A stretch of DNA of 64,000 bases from an uncultured Candidatus Saccharibacteria bacterium (GCA_938033875.1 CALHKG010000013.1:62001-126000), one strand, 5' to 3'; positions 41,731 through 50,045 are shown, counted from the first letter of the stretch. Translations and numbers: made by a program. Notes: generated by a model not told the origin, from the letters alone.

Positions 41731-42067
41731 GGCTAAGGAATTATTTCGTAGTTATAAATTCGCTACATTTATTGGGCTGACTATTGCGGTCTCAGTTGTG
41801 TTGGTATCGATCGCGATGTTTATGTACTACAAGACTGATGCTTATCGATTGGATTTGAGTCGCCCAGAATACGCTTCTCGCCGCAAGCAAATTAGCAAGG
41901 ATGCGGATGAAAAAAGTCACGAATTTGACGCGCAAGGCACAGTAAGTAAGGATACATTGAAGGAATTTTTGGGAATTTATGATAAAGAAGTAGAGGGCGT
42001 GAATAAAATCAAAGCGTTTTCTAATGATGTGTTGAGTGATAAAGAATTGGGCTTGTCTAATAATTAA
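41723..42067 (+). CDS. Single-pass membrane protein, unknown function
   Basis: A 114-residue protein with one membrane helix (about 14-36) and a charged extracytoplasmic tail. It overlaps the secreted-protein gene by 8 nt and has GGAGG eight nt upstream, so the two are co-translated. No family recognised. It converges with mscS. Confidence 0.72.
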   Translation: MNRAKELFRSYKFATFIGLTIAVSVVLVSIAMFMYYKTDAYRLDLSRPEYASRRKQISKDADEKSHEFDAQGTVSKDTLKEFLGIYDKEVEGVNKIKAFSNDVLSDKELGLSNN

Positions 42068-42070
42068 TCT

Positions 42071-42973
42071 TTATCTTCTGGTTATTGAGGTTGGGGTCGG
42101 CAGGGTCGCCAGAAGAACTCCTTCGCGATCAAAGTTTTGTAGTAATCGATGTCGCATTTCAGAGGTAACAGACCACTGATCGGATGGCTGAGTTTTTCCG
42201 GCAATGATCAATTCTGTTCCTCGTCCAGTAATATCGCCGACTGAAACAAACTTAGGCGGATCGATAATTTTCTTTTGCCAAGCCTTTTCTTTAGCCAATT
42301 CTTGACCAGTAGCGTTAATGATGTCTGTAACTGCAGAAATGTCAGAACTTGGGTCGATATAAATGCTGAAGCGCGACATGCTATAGCCCATAGTTTTATT
42401 GATAACATGCTGAATTGTGCCATTTGGAACATAATGAACATTGCCCTCAGAATCTCGTATAACAGTAGTGCGAGTGCCGACTCTCTCGACGGTTCCAGCG
42501 GCCCCCATTACGTCAACAACATCGCCAACACGATATTGATTTTCGGCGATGATGAAAATACCAGACAAGAAGTCCTTAACGAGCGATTGGGCGCCAAATC
42601 CTAACGCCACACCGATTATACCAGCACTAGCGAATAGCGGCGATAAATCAAATAGAAATAGTTTATTGGCGACAATTGCGGCGACATAGAAAATTATTAT
42701 GATTTGCCAGAAACTTCGGGTTAATTGGACGAGGGTTTTTTCGCGCTTTTCTATGTCTTTACGGTGCCAGGAACGATGTTTAGCGGTGGAGCGTATAGAA
42801 TAATGGATAGTCCAAGATAATAAATATTTCCCCAGAAAATAAACAAAAACAGAGCCGATAACAATGCTGACTGTGTCGATAATGCGCTCACTAATTAACC
42901 AGCCAAGGTTATTGCCATGAAGCCATTGACCTAATGTAGAAGAATCTAAGAACTGTTTTATAAGCTTATCCAT
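42071..42973 (-). CDS. mscS: MscS-family mechanosensitive channel
   Basis: A 300-residue small-conductance channel that releases solutes on osmotic downshock. Helices at about 20-40 and 70-95 precede the pore helix ASAGIIGVALGFGAQSLVKD, with its Gly/Ala pattern, and the beta domain VGDVVDVMG. The frame is open to 43021, but ATG 42973 gives the better N-terminus. It is divergent from trmB. Confidence 0.92.
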   Translation of the reverse strand: MDKLIKQFLDSSTLGQWLHGNNLGWLISERIIDTVSIVIGSVFVYFLGKYLLSWTIHYSIRSTAKHRSWHRKDIEKREKTLVQLTRSFWQIIIIFYVAAIVANKLFLFDLSPLFASAGIIGVALGFGAQSLVKDFLSGIFIIAENQYRVGDVVDVMGAAGTVERVGTRTTVIRDSEGNVHYVPNGTIQHVINKTMGYSMSRFSIYIDPSSDISAVTDIINATGQELAKEKAWQKKIIDPPKFVSVGDITGRGTELIIAGKTQPSDQWSVTSEMRHRLLQNFDREGVLLATLPTPTSITRR

Positions 42974-42984
42974 TATTGATTTAG

Positions 42985-42990
42985 TATAAT
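42985..42990 (+). promoter_or_regulatory. -10 element of trmB, leaderless type
   Basis: TATAAT, 7 nt before ATG 42998. Confidence 0.6.
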
Positions 42991-42997
42991 AGAAAAT

Positions 42998-43639
42998 ATG
43001 AGTTTTGTCGATCCGAATCAATTTATTATCACCAGAAAACGTAAGAAGTATAAATTCGCTTTATTCCACAATTCACCTCTATGTTTTGAGTTTGACGAGT
43101 GGATAGAACGGGAAATCGATTGTTTGGAAATTGGTGCTGGAACTGGACTATTCAGCGTGGAGCTTGCATTGCGCCATCCTGAAAAGACGTTTTTAGCAAT
43201 TGACGTGAAAGGTGATCGATTACAGAAGGGCGCGAAAATTGCTGAAGAAAAAGGGCTGGATAATGTGTTTTTTGTTCGAGCGCGGGCTGACCAAATAGAC
43301 CAATTAGTAGAGCAGAATTCTTTGGAACAAATTTGGGTAACATTTCCCGATCCGTTCCCGAGGAAGCATAGCGCTGGACGCCGTTTGACTCATCCTAATT
43401 TTTTGAAGAAGTATTCTTCATTGCTAGAATCGGACGGATCTTTATTAATTAAACACGACGATCACATTTTTTTCTGCTGGAGCTTGGAGCAATTGGTGGC
43501 AGAAAAATGGCAAATTAAAGAGTTGAGTTTTGATCTTCATGAATCCGCGCTAAATGACGAATATAAAATAATGACGACTTACGAACAAAGGTGGATTGGC
43601 GAAGGAAAAACTATTAATTTCGTAAGAGTTGCGCGCTAA
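42998..43639 (+). CDS. trmB: tRNA (guanine-N7-)-methyltransferase
   Basis: A 213-residue SAM-dependent enzyme that makes m7G46 in tRNA. CLEIGAGTGLFS binds SAM and the diagnostic VTFPDPFPRKHSAGRRL carries the family's PDPWPKxRHxKRR-like motif, followed by IKHDDHIFF. The MazG gene follows 17 nt downstream. Confidence 0.93.
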   Translation: MSFVDPNQFIITRKRKKYKFALFHNSPLCFEFDEWIEREIDCLEIGAGTGLFSVELALRHPEKTFLAIDVKGDRLQKGAKIAEEKGLDNVFFVRARADQIDQLVEQNSLEQIWVTFPDPFPRKHSAGRRLTHPNFLKKYSSLLESDGSLLIKHDDHIFFCWSLEQLVAEKWQIKELSFDLHESALNDEYKIMTTYEQRWIGEGKTINFVRVAR

Positions 43640-43656
43640 TAAACGAAAGGAATATT

Positions 43657-44004
43657 ATGCAATTTAACGACTACTCAACTAAAGCAATTTCTACCTTAAC
43701 AGATAAGGATTCTCATAAATATGGTGATGTTGACGCGAGATTGATGGCACAGATATTGGGATTAAGTGGTGAATCTGGTGAAGTCATGGAGAAATTTAAG
43801 AAAATCCTACGTGATAAAAATGGCGAGATCTCAGAGAATGACCGCGACGCAATAATAAAAGAGCTCGGTGACGTGCTTTGGTATGTCAATTCTATAGCGC
43901 ATTTGCTTGGTTGTAGTTTAGAGGAGGTGGCTCGCAGAAATAATGATAAACTGTTTAGCCGCCAGAGTCGAGGGAAGATTCACGGCAGCGGCGATGATCG
44001 CTAA
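43657..44004 (+). CDS. MazG-like nucleotide pyrophosphohydrolase
   Basis: A 115-residue all-helical NTP pyrophosphohydrolase. The acidic metal-binding motif is GLSGESGEVMEKFKK, and the second set is KELGDVLWYVN. It may clear damaged or unwanted dNTPs. It resembles phage-type short MazG proteins. The stop overlaps the convergent murC end by 4 nt. Confidence 0.9.
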   Translation: MQFNDYSTKAISTLTDKDSHKYGDVDARLMAQILGLSGESGEVMEKFKKILRDKNGEISENDRDAIIKELGDVLWYVNSIAHLLGCSLEEVARRNNDKLFSRQSRGKIHGSGDDR

Positions 44005-45251
44005 TTTTTAGCTAATTGCTCGCGAATCCATCCGTCGATTGTGCCAGCGCCCATACACAGGACGAGCTTCTCAGAGTTCCTTGCCGCGGTTATTTCTTGC
44101 CATAAACTGTCATCTAATTCGGCGAAATGAACTTTTTCTTTGTCGATATTTTTGACAAGTTGTTGTGGCGTTAAAGTTGGCAAATCTGGATTTTCCCTAG
44201 TTAAATAAGTTGGCAGCCAGTAAATTTCATTGGCATCACGGAAAATATCATCAGTGTATTGACCAATTATCTCGTGCTGGCGAACATTTTGGTGTGGTTG
44301 ATAAACTAGGACTACATCGTTTGACAGTTCTTTAGTCATCTGTAATGTCGCTTGAATTTCAACCGGGTGATGTCCATAGTCAGAATATAGATTTTCGGCG
44401 AGCTTTTCAAAACGTCGTCCTGAGCCGGGGAAGGAGTTTATTGCTTGGTATATTTCTGACTCCTCCGCGTCCACTCCCATATGCCTCAAAGCTTCAATCA
44501 CCAAAGTAGCATTCTTTCGGTTGTGCTCGCCGGGCAGAGTGATGTTTTTGTTGGAATCGTACAAGATTGTTAGATTTTTCTCATCAAATATGGCGGAATT
44601 TTCTTGCCACGCGATAACTTTTTTAGATTTTTCACCGAATTCACGGAAGGCGTCTAAGTAGGATTCTTTTGTTGGATATGTGTCTGGATGGTCGTAATCA
44701 ACAGATGTGATAAGGCTAATTTCTGGAGAAAAATGCAAAAAGTTGCGATCGAATTCATCACACTCGTATACGAAAAATTGGCTATTTTTATCAAATGTTC
44801 CGCTTGGTCCAAAGCTTAAAGTCGAACCTACTGAATAACTGACAGGAATTTGCAATTGCTCCATTGTCCAGACTAGCATGCTTGTTGTCGTGGTTTTTCC
44901 GTGGGTGCCAGCGACCGCGATAAGTTTCAGGTTTTTATCGGCGATTATTTGCGCCAGCAATTCGTCGCGCTTGCTGGTTTTTATGCCTAATTTTCGCGCC
45001 AAGACTAGTTCTGGGTGATTTTCTGGTAAAGCAGCGGTGTAAATAAACCAGTCAAATGGTGATTTATCGTGTTCTGATTGTAAAAACGCGCCAGATTGAT
45101 CAAAAGAAATATGAATTCCGGCTAATTCTAATTCGTTCGTGATAAGACTTGGTGATTTGTCGGAGCCGCAAACGTCATATCCAGCCTCTAAGGCAATTCT
45201 ACTCAGTGGTCCGATGCCAACGCCGCCAATTCCTGAAAAATAAATTCGCAT
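44001..45251 (-). CDS. murC: UDP-N-acetylmuramate--L-alanine ligase
   Basis: A 416-residue Mur ligase that adds the first amino acid of the peptidoglycan stem. GIGGVGIGPLSRIA is the N-terminal Rossmann motif, AGTHGKTTTTSM the ATP-binding loop, and YECDEFDRNF, GSGRRFEK and DYGHHPVEIQATL the later motifs. Mpl is related, but the overall arrangement fits MurC. TATAAT lies 6 nt before the start. Confidence 0.92.
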   Translation of the reverse strand: MRIYFSGIGGVGIGPLSRIALEAGYDVCGSDKSPSLITNELELAGIHISFDQSGAFLQSEHDKSPFDWFIYTAALPENHPELVLARKLGIKTSKRDELLAQIIADKNLKLIAVAGTHGKTTTTSMLVWTMEQLQIPVSYSVGSTLSFGPSGTFDKNSQFFVYECDEFDRNFLHFSPEISLITSVDYDHPDTYPTKESYLDAFREFGEKSKKVIAWQENSAIFDEKNLTILYDSNKNITLPGEHNRKNATLVIEALRHMGVDAEESEIYQAINSFPGSGRRFEKLAENLYSDYGHHPVEIQATLQMTKELSNDVVLVYQPHQNVRQHEIIGQYTDDIFRDANEIYWLPTYLTRENPDLPTLTPQQLVKNIDKEKVHFAELDDSLWQEITAARNSEKLVLCMGAGTIDGWIREQLAKN

Positions 45252-45257
45252 ACAAAT

Positions 45258-45263
45258 ATTATA
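45258..45263 (-). promoter_or_regulatory. -10 element of murC, leaderless type
   Basis: TGGTATAAT, an extended -10, 6 nt before ATG 45251. Confidence 0.65.
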
Positions 45264-45335
45264 CCACTGCAGCGGTAGTAATATTCACGTCATTGGGATA
45301 ATTTGCTATACTAAAATCATAGAGAAGGCGGTGGG

Positions 45336-46001
45336 ATGGCTATAGACAAGAAGAAAACTAAGTTCAGAATTAAGCGACTCAGTCAGATTAAGACTTGGCA
45401 GTTGGTTATTTTATTGATTATGTCTGGTTTTATTTCGGCAACTTTTTTGAGGTTGAATAATGTTGGTATGGTCGAGCGACGAGAATCTGTGGAGCATGCA
45501 GATAAGGCTGGAGATATAGTCAATCTTCAGCAGCGACTATACGATTTGCAGCGTTATGTATCTACACATATGAACGCTGATCCGGGGAAGATTGCGCTGG
45601 ATCATATGTATAAACAAATGTATGACCGGAAGCTGAAAGAGTTCGAGGAGGAGATAAAAAATCAGTCTAACAATGATACTGTGTCGAAAGTTAGGGCTGT
45701 CTGTGATGCTAGGGCACAGCAAGGCGGTTACGGCCGATTTACGACACAGGCGGATCCGAGGTACATCAATTGTATTAACGAGGAGTGGGCGAAATATCCT
45801 GCCGCGAAAGCCACTAACTTGCAGTTTGAAGCGCCTTCAACCGAGCCATATTATCATACCTTCGTCTCGCCGATATGGTCAGCTGATTACGCGGGGTGGT
45901 CTTTGCTAGTGACGATATTTATTGCCATGATTATCGTGATGAGGTTGGTTGTCCTGGGGGTATTAAAGTTGATGCTTAGACGGCGAAATAAGCTTTTTTA
46001 G
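45336..46001 (+). CDS. Two-helix membrane protein, unknown function
   Basis: A 221-residue protein with a basic N-terminus, one helix at about 22-40, an extracytoplasmic part of about 140 residues with two cysteines (AVCDAR and YINCINEE), and a second helix at about 185-210 followed by RRRNK. AGAAGG lies before the ATG and TATACT at 45307 may be its -10. No family recognised. Confidence 0.7.
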   Translation: MAIDKKKTKFRIKRLSQIKTWQLVILLIMSGFISATFLRLNNVGMVERRESVEHADKAGDIVNLQQRLYDLQRYVSTHMNADPGKIALDHMYKQMYDRKLKEFEEEIKNQSNNDTVSKVRAVCDARAQQGGYGRFTTQADPRYINCINEEWAKYPAAKATNLQFEAPSTEPYYHTFVSPIWSADYAGWSLLVTIFIAMIIVMRLVVLGVLKLMLRRRNKLF

Positions 46002-46068
46002 CTTGACAGGGGTGATATAGAGATAGTAATCTATATAGGTATATCATTAATAGGAGGTATATAACCAA

Positions 46069-46275
46069 ATGGCTTATAAACATACCAACTCAAAGGGCAT
46101 CACATATTACTTGCATAAGACTGACGTAACTTTGCGCGGCGGCAAGACCCAAACTATTTACTTCTTCGCTAAGGTTGAGAAGAATGAAAAGGGTACACCA
46201 TGTGATCTACCAGAAGATCGTATTGTGAAAGAAAACCCACGCAACGGCTTTTTGACAATTTCTAAGAAAAAATAG
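46069..46275 (+). CDS. Small conserved-looking soluble protein
   Basis: A 68-residue basic protein (MAYKHTNSKGITYYL start) with a beta-rich pattern. It has a strong site AGGAGG about 12 nt before the ATG and a perfect TTGACA at 46003-46008, so it is probably highly expressed. No family name can be given; short proteins of this type are frequent in Saccharibacteria and may be nucleic-acid-binding. Confidence 0.75.
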   Translation: MAYKHTNSKGITYYLHKTDVTLRGGKTQTIYFFAKVEKNEKGTPCDLPEDRIVKENPRNGFLTISKKK

Positions 46276-46283
46276 TCCTTTGC

Positions 46284-46313
46284 TTGCACCATAAGCGTGT
46301 TTGGTGATATAGT
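46284..46313 (+). promoter_or_regulatory. Promoter of a very short transcript
   Basis: TTGCAC (46284-46289), 18 nt, TGA-TATAGT (46308-46313). The spacer contains CACCA and TGGTG as an inverted repeat, as at 35273-35290. A terminator follows about 25 nt after the predicted start. Confidence 0.45.
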
Positions 46314-46336
46314 AGAACCAAACAAACAGGTGCCAT

Positions 46337-46368
46337 AACTCCTCTGTAAAAAGCAGGGGAGTTTTTTT
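46337..46368 (+). terminator. Rho-independent terminator
   Basis: AACTCCTCTG and CAGGGGAGTT form a 10-position stem with one G-T pair and a 7-nt loop, followed by TTTTT. It ends the transcripts from 46003 and 46284. Confidence 0.9.
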
Positions 46369-46397
46369 GTGGGGTTGATTATTTTTAATTATTATGG

Positions 46398-46403
46398 TAT
46401 AAT
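46398..46403 (+). promoter_or_regulatory. -10 element of the gene at 46410, leaderless type
   Basis: TGGTATAAT, an extended -10, 6 nt before ATG 46410. Confidence 0.63.
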
Positions 46404-46409
46404 ACAACT

Positions 46410-46850
46410 ATGGAAAAGATTCCGACGTTGCCGGTATATGACACTACGCCCGAAGGTGAGGCTGATCGACGTGTTGATCAAGGCTGTGGCGCGTATTATG
46501 ATTACGGATATGGTGTTGATGGCGATCAACCTGAGCGTAGTGGTGGTTTATCGAGTAGCGAAAAGCGGCCTAATAGGAGAGATTTGTGGCGCAGAAGTCG
46601 ATATAGGCCTTATGGAGAGCCGTCTGAATCTGATTTGATGTATCCTGAGCCGAAAAAAGAGCCGCTAAGTGACGAGCAGAGGGAGATAAATAGGCGAGGG
46701 TTAGCTTTGGCGCGTAAGGCTCTGGAGCGTGCGAGGAAGAATCGGGAGAATGGAAATTCTTCAGCCGAAAGCTCAAGCCGTCAAACGCCGGAAGATATGA
46801 TTAAGTCTGCTGAGGCTTCTTGGGGTGAGCGTCAGGGAGAATTGTTTTAG
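46410..46850 (+). CDS. Low-complexity charged protein, unknown function
   Basis: A 146-residue hydrophilic protein rich in Arg, Glu, Ser, Pro and Tyr, predicted to be mostly disordered, with a helical stretch in the C-terminal half (about 85-115). No membrane segment or known motif. Its -10 element is 6 nt upstream. A terminator follows the stop. Confidence 0.65.
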   Translation: MEKIPTLPVYDTTPEGEADRRVDQGCGAYYDYGYGVDGDQPERSGGLSSSEKRPNRRDLWRRSRYRPYGEPSESDLMYPEPKKEPLSDEQREINRRGLALARKALERARKNRENGNSSAESSSRQTPEDMIKSAEASWGERQGELF

Positions 46851-46878
46851 CGTGTGTAAGTAATCTAAAAAGAAAAAG

Positions 46879-46905
46879 CCCCCTTCTGAATGAAGAGGGA
46901 TTTTT
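46879..46905. terminator. Bidirectional terminator between the gene at 46410 and tRNA-fMet
   Basis: CCCCTTC and GAAGAGGG pair with one bulge; A residues precede and TTTTT follows. It serves the plus-strand gene and the minus-strand tRNA. Confidence 0.78.
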
Positions 46906-46907
46906 CT

Positions 46908-46984
46908 TGGTGGCGGGGGTAGGATTTGAACCTACGACCTTTTGGTTATGAGCCAAACGAGCTACCAGGCTGCTCTACCCCGCG
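46908..46984 (-). tRNA. Initiator tRNA-fMet (CAT anticodon)
   Basis: A 77-nt tRNA very close to E. coli tRNA-fMet, with D-arm GAGC-AGCCTGGTA-GCTC and anticodon loop CTCATAA. The first acceptor pair is unpaired (C1 against C72 instead of C1-A72), an initiator feature. The anticodon stem has only two of the three G-C pairs typical of initiators (T29-A41 replaces the third). CCA is encoded. Confidence 0.93.
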
Positions 46985-47027
46985 ATACATAATTATGATA
47001 TCAGCTTAGCACAATAATTGCAATACC

Positions 47028-47453
47028 TTAGTGTTTATGACTATTGCCGCCAAATAGAAAGTTCATCCATTGCTGAAAGTTGCTATCCGTTCGCTTCGCG
47101 CTCGACGCAAGTTTTTGGGTGGGTGTGAAGTCTTCAAATGACTGAGTAATGATTTGTTTTTCGCCAGGTAGACCTTTTCCTGTGCGCTGTCTAATGGTCA
47201 ATTCTTGGTATTCTTCGCTTTGATAATATTTCGATTCGTATTCCAGCAAGGCGACTTGCAACTTTTCTATTTCTACTTGCTGGCGCTTATTGTCGATAGA
47301 CCGTTGCAGCTCGTAGTTTTTCTGCATTGATTCAATGGATCCCCAAGCCCAGCTCATAGCAATTAAAATCGCAGCAGCAATAACGACATTATTTAGGGTC
47401 AAATAGTCGTGCTGTATTCTGTAAATTAATCGTTTGAGTTTTAATTTGTTCAT
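47028..47453 (-). CDS. FtsB/DivIC-like septum protein
   Basis: A 141-residue bitopic membrane protein: a basic cytoplasmic N-terminus, one helix (about 22-42) and a coiled coil of about 35 residues (NYELQRSIDNKRQQVEIEKL), the architecture of FtsB/DivIC/FtsL cell-division proteins. A GTG at 47477 would add eight residues and has a TACAAT sequence 5 nt upstream, so that start is also possible. It is flanked by two tRNA genes. Confidence 0.78.
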   Translation of the reverse strand: MNKLKLKRLIYRIQHDYLTLNNVVIAAAILIAMSWAWGSIESMQKNYELQRSIDNKRQQVEIEKLQVALLEYESKYYQSEEYQELTIRQRTGKGLPGEKQIITQSFEDFTPTQKLASSAKRTDSNFQQWMNFLFGGNSHKH

Positions 47454-47541
47454 TTTTGCAAATTTAATATCTACCACATAATATTGTAGCAGGAATGGTA
47501 AAAATATTCATCTTATGATTATCAATTTCAAGTTCAGAATG

Positions 47542-47617
47542 TGGTGGGGGCGGCTGGGATCGAACCAGCGACCAATCGGTTATGAGCCGACTGCTCTAAC
47601 CCCTGAGCTACGCCCCC
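47542..47617 (-). tRNA. tRNA-Ile2 (CAT anticodon, lysidine type)
   Basis: A 76-nt tRNA with acceptor GGGGGCG/CGCCCCC and anticodon arm GTCGG-CTCATAA-CCGAT. The body (GGTTAGAGCAG, TTGGTCGCTGG) is close to bacterial tRNA-Ile2 (ileX), where C34 becomes lysidine to read AUA. tilS lies about 3 kb away. An elongator Met identity cannot be ruled out by eye, but a better Met candidate is at 50402. Confidence 0.85.
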
Positions 47618-47647
47618 GTGAGACTTATTATAGCGCATCAGAGGTAA

Positions 47648-49018
47648 TTATAGAAGTTTTCCGGCGGCAATTCGCACGGCTTCTGACCAAGAAGTAAAAC
47701 AATGCGGCGTGGATGCCAGTTCTTCGCTGGTAATTTTATGTAGAACGGCCAGGGCTAGCTCGGCGGCTATATCGCTAGCGTGTGGTCCGACGATCGTTCC
47801 GCCTACGACAACTCGTTTTTTATCAATGATCAATTTCACAAAACCTATTCGCTGGTCGGTAATGTTACTGCGTACGGTAGTCGTGAGCGGAACAATTGCT
47901 ATTTTTGCGCTTATTCCTTTCGCCTTACAATCGTATTCATTCATTCCAATTTGAGCTATTTCTGGCTGAGTGAATGCAACTTGTAGGCGTGGGGAATCAT
48001 TGAATTTAATCTTATTATTATGTAGCAAATTATGAGCCGCAATACGACTCTGCGCTAAAGCTGTGTGGGTTTGGATATTGGCGTCAGTTACATTTCCTGC
48101 GGCAAAAATATGCCGAGCGGAAGTTTGCAGGTAAGAATTAACCAAAATGCCATTTTCGGTATATTTTACGCCAGCGTTTTCTAAGCCTAAATCTGTCGCA
48201 GGCAATTGTTGGTCGGCAATTAGAATCTCATCAACGCGTACAGATTTCTCTATTCGTCCTTGCAGAAAAGTGACGCGCTTTTGTATAGACGATTTTTGTA
48301 TAGCGATAATCTTAGTGCGAGCTAAGATTGAAATATTGCGATTTTTTGCGTCATTCGTAACTAAAGCACTGACTTCTGGGTCAAATGTTGATAATATTCT
48401 GGACGATTTCTCTGCTACGTAAACTTTTGTTCCCAGGGTAGAGAAGACGTGTGCCAATTCTAGTGCCATAGCTCCCGCGCCAACAATGAACATGGTTTTT
48501 GGTGGGCGCTTTAAGCTAAAAATAGTTTTTGGAGTGTGGTAAGAAACGGCGCTTAACCCAGGTATTTCTGGAATTTGCCAATCAGATCCAGTTGCAATGA
48601 GAAATTTGCGAGCGGACAAGTGTCTTCGATTGATGGCTATTTCGTTCGGACTCAAGAAATGTGCATTGCCAGTAAAAACACTAATGCCTTGCTTTTCGTA
48701 ATAATAGCGATTGCCGCCAGCTCCAGTTCTCTTTACAACTTTGTCTTTCCAGGAGAGCAGAGAAGGGTAATTATACCCAACCGAGTTAGTGCGCAGCCCA
48801 AACTTAGCGGCATCTTTGGCTGTTTGATAAACGTTAAGAGCGTGAGTTAAGAATCCAGTTGGTACATCTCCCCAGTTTGGTGATTCCCCGCCGAATGTTG
48901 ATTTTTCTACAACAGCAACTTTTTTTCCGGCACTTGCTAATATGCTAGCTGCGGGCGAACCGCCGGCGCCACTACCAATTACGATATAATCATAGTCAAA
49001 AGTTGGTTTTTGCGACAT
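47648..49018 (-). CDS. FAD/NAD(P)-dependent oxidoreductase of the dihydrolipoamide dehydrogenase family, without redox cysteines
   Basis: A 456-residue flavoprotein: FAD motif VIGSGAGGSPAASILASAG, NAD motif FIVGAGAMALELAHVF, and C-terminal FAD motif FAAGNVTD. In lipoamide dehydrogenase and mercuric reductase the first domain holds CVNVGC; here the position reads ESPNWGD, so both redox-active cysteines are absent. The C-terminal dimer domain keeps a His-Glu-like pair (PHCFTSWSEA). It cannot reduce disulfides by the classical route and may pass electrons to a quinone or another acceptor. AGGAG lies 5 nt before ATG 49018. It is the last gene of a three-gene operon. Confidence 0.9.
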   Translation of the reverse strand: MSQKPTFDYDYIVIGSGAGGSPAASILASAGKKVAVVEKSTFGGESPNWGDVPTGFLTHALNVYQTAKDAAKFGLRTNSVGYNYPSLLSWKDKVVKRTGAGGNRYYYEKQGISVFTGNAHFLSPNEIAINRRHLSARKFLIATGSDWQIPEIPGLSAVSYHTPKTIFSLKRPPKTMFIVGAGAMALELAHVFSTLGTKVYVAEKSSRILSTFDPEVSALVTNDAKNRNISILARTKIIAIQKSSIQKRVTFLQGRIEKSVRVDEILIADQQLPATDLGLENAGVKYTENGILVNSYLQTSARHIFAAGNVTDANIQTHTALAQSRIAAHNLLHNNKIKFNDSPRLQVAFTQPEIAQIGMNEYDCKAKGISAKIAIVPLTTTVRSNITDQRIGFVKLIIDKKRVVVGGTIVGPHASDIAAELALAVLHKITSEELASTPHCFTSWSEAVRIAAGKLL

Positions 49019-49026
49019 CAAATCTC

Positions 49027-49314
49027 CTAAATTATGGTTTTATAATTTTTATATAAATAGGCTGCGTCAGGATGTAGAGTTTTCATAATGCGTTGTGCTT
49101 GGTGGCGGATATCGGCAGAGGTTATTTCTGGGTGAGTTTCGCACCAATTCATAACGCCCAGAGTGACGGTTTTTGCAATGTCTTGAGCTTGACCTTCTGG
49201 CGTACGAACGCTTAGGCAGGTGGCAATTATGGAATTGTGGAGCTTATCTGGGCTAAACTCCTCTGGTGGTCGTTTTCCTTGTTTGATGACGTCAATTTGA
49301 CCTGGCTTTACCAT
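49027..49314 (-). CDS. Stand-alone ATP-cone domain protein
   Basis: A 95-residue protein that is almost entirely an ATP-cone, the nucleotide-sensing domain of ribonucleotide reductases and NrdR: VIKQGKRPPEEFSPDKLHNSI at the start, then SADIRHQAQRIM and AYLYKNYKTI. Here it is not fused to an enzyme or a zinc ribbon. GGAGG lies 6 nt before the ATG. The upstream membrane-protein gene overlaps it by 7 nt, and the flavoprotein follows 8 nt later, so it may be a nucleotide-dependent control subunit for these. Confidence 0.88.
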   Translation of the reverse strand: MVKPGQIDVIKQGKRPPEEFSPDKLHNSIIATCLSVRTPEGQAQDIAKTVTLGVMNWCETHPEITSADIRHQAQRIMKTLHPDAAYLYKNYKTII

Positions 49315-50045
49315 AGATTGCCTCCATAGCTAATGACGCCAATAACGCGGTCGACGAATAGGAATGCCGCCAAAATTAGTAAGCTACCGCCGCTGGCGAA
49401 TTGCAAAAATTTCTTATGATCTTCTCTCCAACGTTGTAAATTAGATATGCTGCGTCCGCTGCCGATCAAGATAATAACGACAAACAACGGCAGTGCGGAC
49501 ACGATGACGTAGATCGCTATGCTGACGATTTGCAAGAAGGGGTTTGGTAGGGTGATAATAGCCAAACTGGCGGCGATAATTGGCGCGATAATAAATATGA
49601 TTTCTGCAATAACGCTAATTATTCCCAGAGCAAAGCTTTCTATGGAATTTTTGGTTTTTTTGGTGCGCTTGTTTAAATATTCTGCAAAATTGCGTGGAAG
49701 CCATAATGAAGTTCCTGGTTGTCGTCGGAAGTAGAACGCCCAAATTGCGATTCCTAAGCCAAACATCATCCCTGAAGAGATGGCGGCAACTAGTTGTTCT
49801 GCGCTGGTGGCGTGGTGGATGAATAGTGATAAGAAATAGGAGATTGAGCTGATAAGTAACAAGGTAATCGTTGCGACTCCAAGTACAAAACTGTTGCTCA
49901 TACGAAAAATTTTTCTCTGGGCGGTTTTTTTGCCAATTGAATGTCCGCTAAGTAACGTTAAAACACTGACGCTAAGCTGAAAACTAGCGTGAATAATCGC
50001 TGCAAAAATTATGGTGGCCAGTGACGAGATTGTTACGGGGGTCAT
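49308..50045 (-). CDS. Polytopic membrane protein of the redox operon, unknown function
   Basis: A 245-residue protein with about six helices (near 8-28, 50-72, 82-102, 145-165, 165-195 and 220-240). It has no cysteine pair and no known motif; the LysE or DsbD-like fold could be considered from helix number only. It is the first gene of the operon with the ATP-cone protein and the flavoprotein; a TACACT -10 and GGAAGG leader precede it. Co-translation by overlap suggests a common function. Confidence 0.75.
   Translation of the reverse strand: MTPVTISSLATIIFAAIIHASFQLSVSVLTLLSGHSIGKKTAQRKIFRMSNSFVLGVATITLLLISSISYFLSLFIHHATSAEQLVAAISSGMMFGLGIAIWAFYFRRQPGTSLWLPRNFAEYLNKRTKKTKNSIESFALGIISVIAEIIFIIAPIIAASLAIITLPNPFLQIVSIAIYVIVSALPLFVVIILIGSGRSISNLQRWREDHKKFLQFASGGSLLILAAFLFVDRVIGVISYGGNLW

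Noticed and set aside
47515..47697. A 60-codon ORF over a tRNA gene (reads like LGSNQRPIGYEP)
   Set aside because: This is the well-known false translation of a tRNA gene; it covers tRNA-Ile2 and has no ribosome binding site.
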